Assembly: GCF_000948975.2 (NCBI RefSeq)
Contig: NZ_CP059735.1
Coordinates: 1,488,001-1,552,000, forward strand
Direction: 5' to 3'
Length of the DNA stretch: 64,000 bases
Origin: Thalassomonas actiniarum
GTDB lineage: Bacteria; Pseudomonadota; Gammaproteobacteria; Enterobacterales; Alteromonadaceae
In this document: positions 62,176 through 64,000 of the stretch, in pieces
How the letters are laid out: each line of letters starts with the position of its first letter
Numbering within the stretch: the stretch's first letter is position 1
Translations under genes and position numbers: made by a program
The notes under the pieces: model-generated
Told to the model about the DNA's origin: nothing
The model's input: only the letters and a program-made list of their open reading frames with translations
Databases searched by the model: none

Positions 62176-63393
62176 ATGTACGACCAAAGCCCCTTTAAAT
62201 CTGACTTTGCTGTTTTCTCACACCCGGATAACACCGAGCTTTGTTATCTGGACAGCGCCGCTACCTGTTTAACCCCCAAAGTGGTGGCCGAGGCCATGTA
62301 CCAATATCAAAGCTTTTCCCATGCCAACAGCCATAAAGGCCTGTACCGGTTAAGCGCCAGCGCTACTGAACGGGTGGAACAGGCCAGAGTCTCTGTGGCT
62401 GAATTTATCGGTGCGGACGCCGATGAGCTGGTTTTTACTTTTGGCACTACAGAGGCGATTAACCTGGTGGCAAACAGTTTTGTCCGCCCCAGGTTGTCAG
62501 CGGATAAAAATATTGTGATCAGCTGCGCCGAACATCATGCCAATTTATTGCCCTGGCAGCGTTTATGCCAGCAAACCGGCGCTGAGTTAAGGGTGGCTTC
62601 ACTGACCCCGCAGGGGTTGCTCGATGTTGCTGAGCTTGCCGCTTTACTTGATGATAATACCTGCTTTATTGCGATTTCCCATATCTCCAATGTGCTGGGC
62701 GGCCTTAACCCGGTTGAACAGGTGTGCCGTCTGGCCAGGCAACAATCTATTCCTGTGCTGATTGACGGCGCGCAGGCGGTGAGCCATGGTCCGGTGGATG
62801 TTAAACACCTGGATTGTGATTTTTACGCATTTTCCGGCCATAAACTCTATGGTCCTGCCGGCTGCGGCGTATTGTTTGCCCGGGCGGATTGTATTGAGGT
62901 GATGGAGCCGGATACCCTTGGCGGCGGCATAGTCGAGCAGGTCACTTTGACCGAAACTCGCTTTATCGACGGGCCGATGAAGTTTGAGCCCGGCTCCCAT
63001 AATGTTGCTGCCATTTGCGGCCTGGTTGCAGCCATAGATTATATCCGGGGCATAGGCTGGCCAGCGCTGGTCGCCTATATGGATGAGCTGAGTGTTTACT
63101 TACATCAGCAATTAGGGGATTTACCCTTTATCAAACCGCTAATACCGGGTGCTTCCGGCGCCTGGTTGTGCAGCTTTCAATGCCAGGGGGTACACAGCCA
63201 TGATGTCGCCGGTATGTTAGACGGGGATGATATTGCCGTGCGCGCCGGTCATCATTGTGCCCAGCCTCTGCATCACTACCTGGGGCTTAAATCCAGTGTC
63301 CGGGTTTCGCTCGGGCTTTATAACGGACGTGAAGATATAGACCGTTTGGTGGCAAGTTTAAAACATACTTATCAGCTGCTGGCCGCCGATTAG
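62176..63393 (+). CDS. csdA: Cysteine desulfurase (CsdA/SufS type)
   Basis: This is a 405-residue PLP enzyme releasing sulfur from cysteine for Fe-S cluster assembly. The ATG at 62176 is preferred to the preceding TTG. Lys223 (SGHKLYGPAG) binds PLP, Cys361 (RAGHHCAQP) is the persulfide cysteine, and CAEHHANLLPWQ provides the cofactor pocket. It is followed by a SufU-like scaffold gene, with which it presumably pairs. Confidence 0.93.
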   Translation: MYDQSPFKSDFAVFSHPDNTELCYLDSAATCLTPKVVAEAMYQYQSFSHANSHKGLYRLSASATERVEQARVSVAEFIGADADELVFTFGTTEAINLVANSFVRPRLSADKNIVISCAEHHANLLPWQRLCQQTGAELRVASLTPQGLLDVAELAALLDDNTCFIAISHISNVLGGLNPVEQVCRLARQQSIPVLIDGAQAVSHGPVDVKHLDCDFYAFSGHKLYGPAGCGVLFARADCIEVMEPDTLGGGIVEQVTLTETRFIDGPMKFEPGSHNVAAICGLVAAIDYIRGIGWPALVAYMDELSVYLHQQLGDLPFIKPLIPGASGAWLCSFQCQGVHSHDVAGMLDGDDIAVRAGHHCAQPLHHYLGLKSSVRVSLGLYNGREDIDRLVASLKHTYQLLAAD

Positions 63394-63475
63394 CGTTGGG
63401 GAGCAGAGCAAGATGACTTTCAACAGTTAAATGCATTCACTAAGGCTATTTAATAAGGCTTTAATAAGGTAAAAC

Positions 63476-63973
63476 GTGGTAACGGATAAGAAACAGGCCA
63501 TGCTCTATCAGCAGGCGTTATTACAACATCATAAAAATCCGGTGGGCTTTAATGAGGCCATCAGTTTCAGCCATCAGGCACGGGGCAGCAATGCCGCCTG
63601 CGGCGATGAAATCACGCTGCAGCTTGCCTACGCCGATGATACCATTAAGGCGGTTGCCTTTAGCGGCGACAGCTGCGCCATCTGCCGGGCATCGGCTTCT
63701 ATTTTATGCCAGCAGTTGCCGGGTGCTACCGCCAAACAGGCAGATGAGCAAATGATGGATATCCTGGCTGGGCTGGATGGACAGCAGGTTTTCCCTCAAG
63801 AAGCTGAGGCGTTAATGGCCGTCAGCCAATACCCGGTGCGTAAACAATGTGCCTTATTGCCCTGGACGGCCTTAAAAGAAATCATCCCTCAGCTGTTGGC
63901 GCGTACTAATACTGAAAGTAATACCGAAAGCCATGCCGAAGAGAATAGCGAAAACCCTCAGGAGAAAAACTGA
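63476..63973 (+). CDS. SufU/NifU-N-type Fe-S scaffold or sulfur-transfer protein
   Basis: This is a 165-residue protein from GTG with AAGGT upstream. Ligand residues Cys42 (ACGD), Asp44, Cys67 (SGDSCAICRASAS) and Cys125 (RKQCALLPW) match SufU. The C-terminal 20 residues are acidic and repetitive (TESNTES). It is unusual beside csdA, whose partner is normally csdE. The stop overlaps the next start (TGATG). Confidence 0.85.
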   Translation: MVTDKKQAMLYQQALLQHHKNPVGFNEAISFSHQARGSNAACGDEITLQLAYADDTIKAVAFSGDSCAICRASASILCQQLPGATAKQADEQMMDILAGLDGQQVFPQEAEALMAVSQYPVRKQCALLPWTALKEIIPQLLARTNTESNTESHAEENSENPQEKN

Positions 63974-64000
63974 TGCAGGAAAACTGGTTACAACTTGCCA
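63973..64000 (+). CDS. Start of a further gene, cut by window edge
   Basis: ATG 63973 overlaps the previous stop and opens MQENWLQLA. The product cannot be named. Tight overlap suggests the same Fe-S operon. Confidence 0.55.

Overview
The window looks like a chromosomal segment of a marine gammaproteobacterium of the Alteromonadales, probably Colwelliaceae (Thalassomonas-like). The gene families, a TonB/Fur iron locus, an attenuated pheA and several secreted proteases support this. The assignment is inferred from gene content, because no rRNA or other taxonomic marker is present.

Layout. 1-5.6 kb (minus): a response regulator/histidine kinase pair followed by a DUF2141 protein, a membrane-fusion protein and an RND pump that runs off the left edge. 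5.8-12.7 kb (plus): an RluA-type pseudouridine synthase, then a Fur-box-preceded TonB siderophore receptor and a DUF3649/PepSY/DUF3325 iron operon. 12.7-15.8 kb: two secreted peptidases (M43 and S8). 16-19.4 kb: a LysR/rhodanese divergon, a sterol-desaturase-like protein and a solitary ExbD. 19.8-22.6 kb: a soluble chemoreceptor with four in-register 122-residue PAS repeats. 22.7-29.2 kb: a porin with a one-lobed phosphate-binding-like protein, a hydrolase, and DUF3015, DUF4105 and AsmA-like proteins. 29.4-33.6 kb: a second RND pump. 33.7-37.5 kb: a SymE-type toxin, IS debris, an IS110 element with a candidate bridge RNA, and an MBL-fold lipoprotein whose leader appears cut off by that element.

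The main discovery lies at 38.4-49.1 kb. This AT-rich stretch holds short, almost all minus-strand genes, each followed by an imperfect palindrome bounded by RYYYAAC and GTTRRRY boxes. I count 15 attC-like sites and 15 cassettes, with no integrase gene in the window. It is therefore a CALIN (cluster of attC sites lacking an integron integrase). One attC is split by a group IIC-type intron, in opposite orientation to the cassettes, whose reverse transcriptase has an amber codon. A decayed IS3-family element sits beside that attC. Four cassettes carry no conventional gene: two related 'type A' copies and two identical 'type B' copies. They share a short conserved reading frame. A good sigma-70-like promoter and a cluster of palindromes lie just outside the array head. 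Cassette cargo includes a GNAT acetyltransferase, a putAbiC-like membrane protein, a HEPN-like protein and many small membrane proteins, consistent with a defence-type reservoir.

49.6-64 kb returns to core genes: COG3014 lipoprotein/LpoB/glycine-zipper operon, small proteins, a DUF417 membrane protein, a repeat-rich Ser/Gly/Ala protein, pheL-pheA with an attenuator, a penicillin-acylase-family enzyme, a PAS-GGDEF-EAL protein, and csdA with a SufU-like scaffold followed by the start of one more gene.
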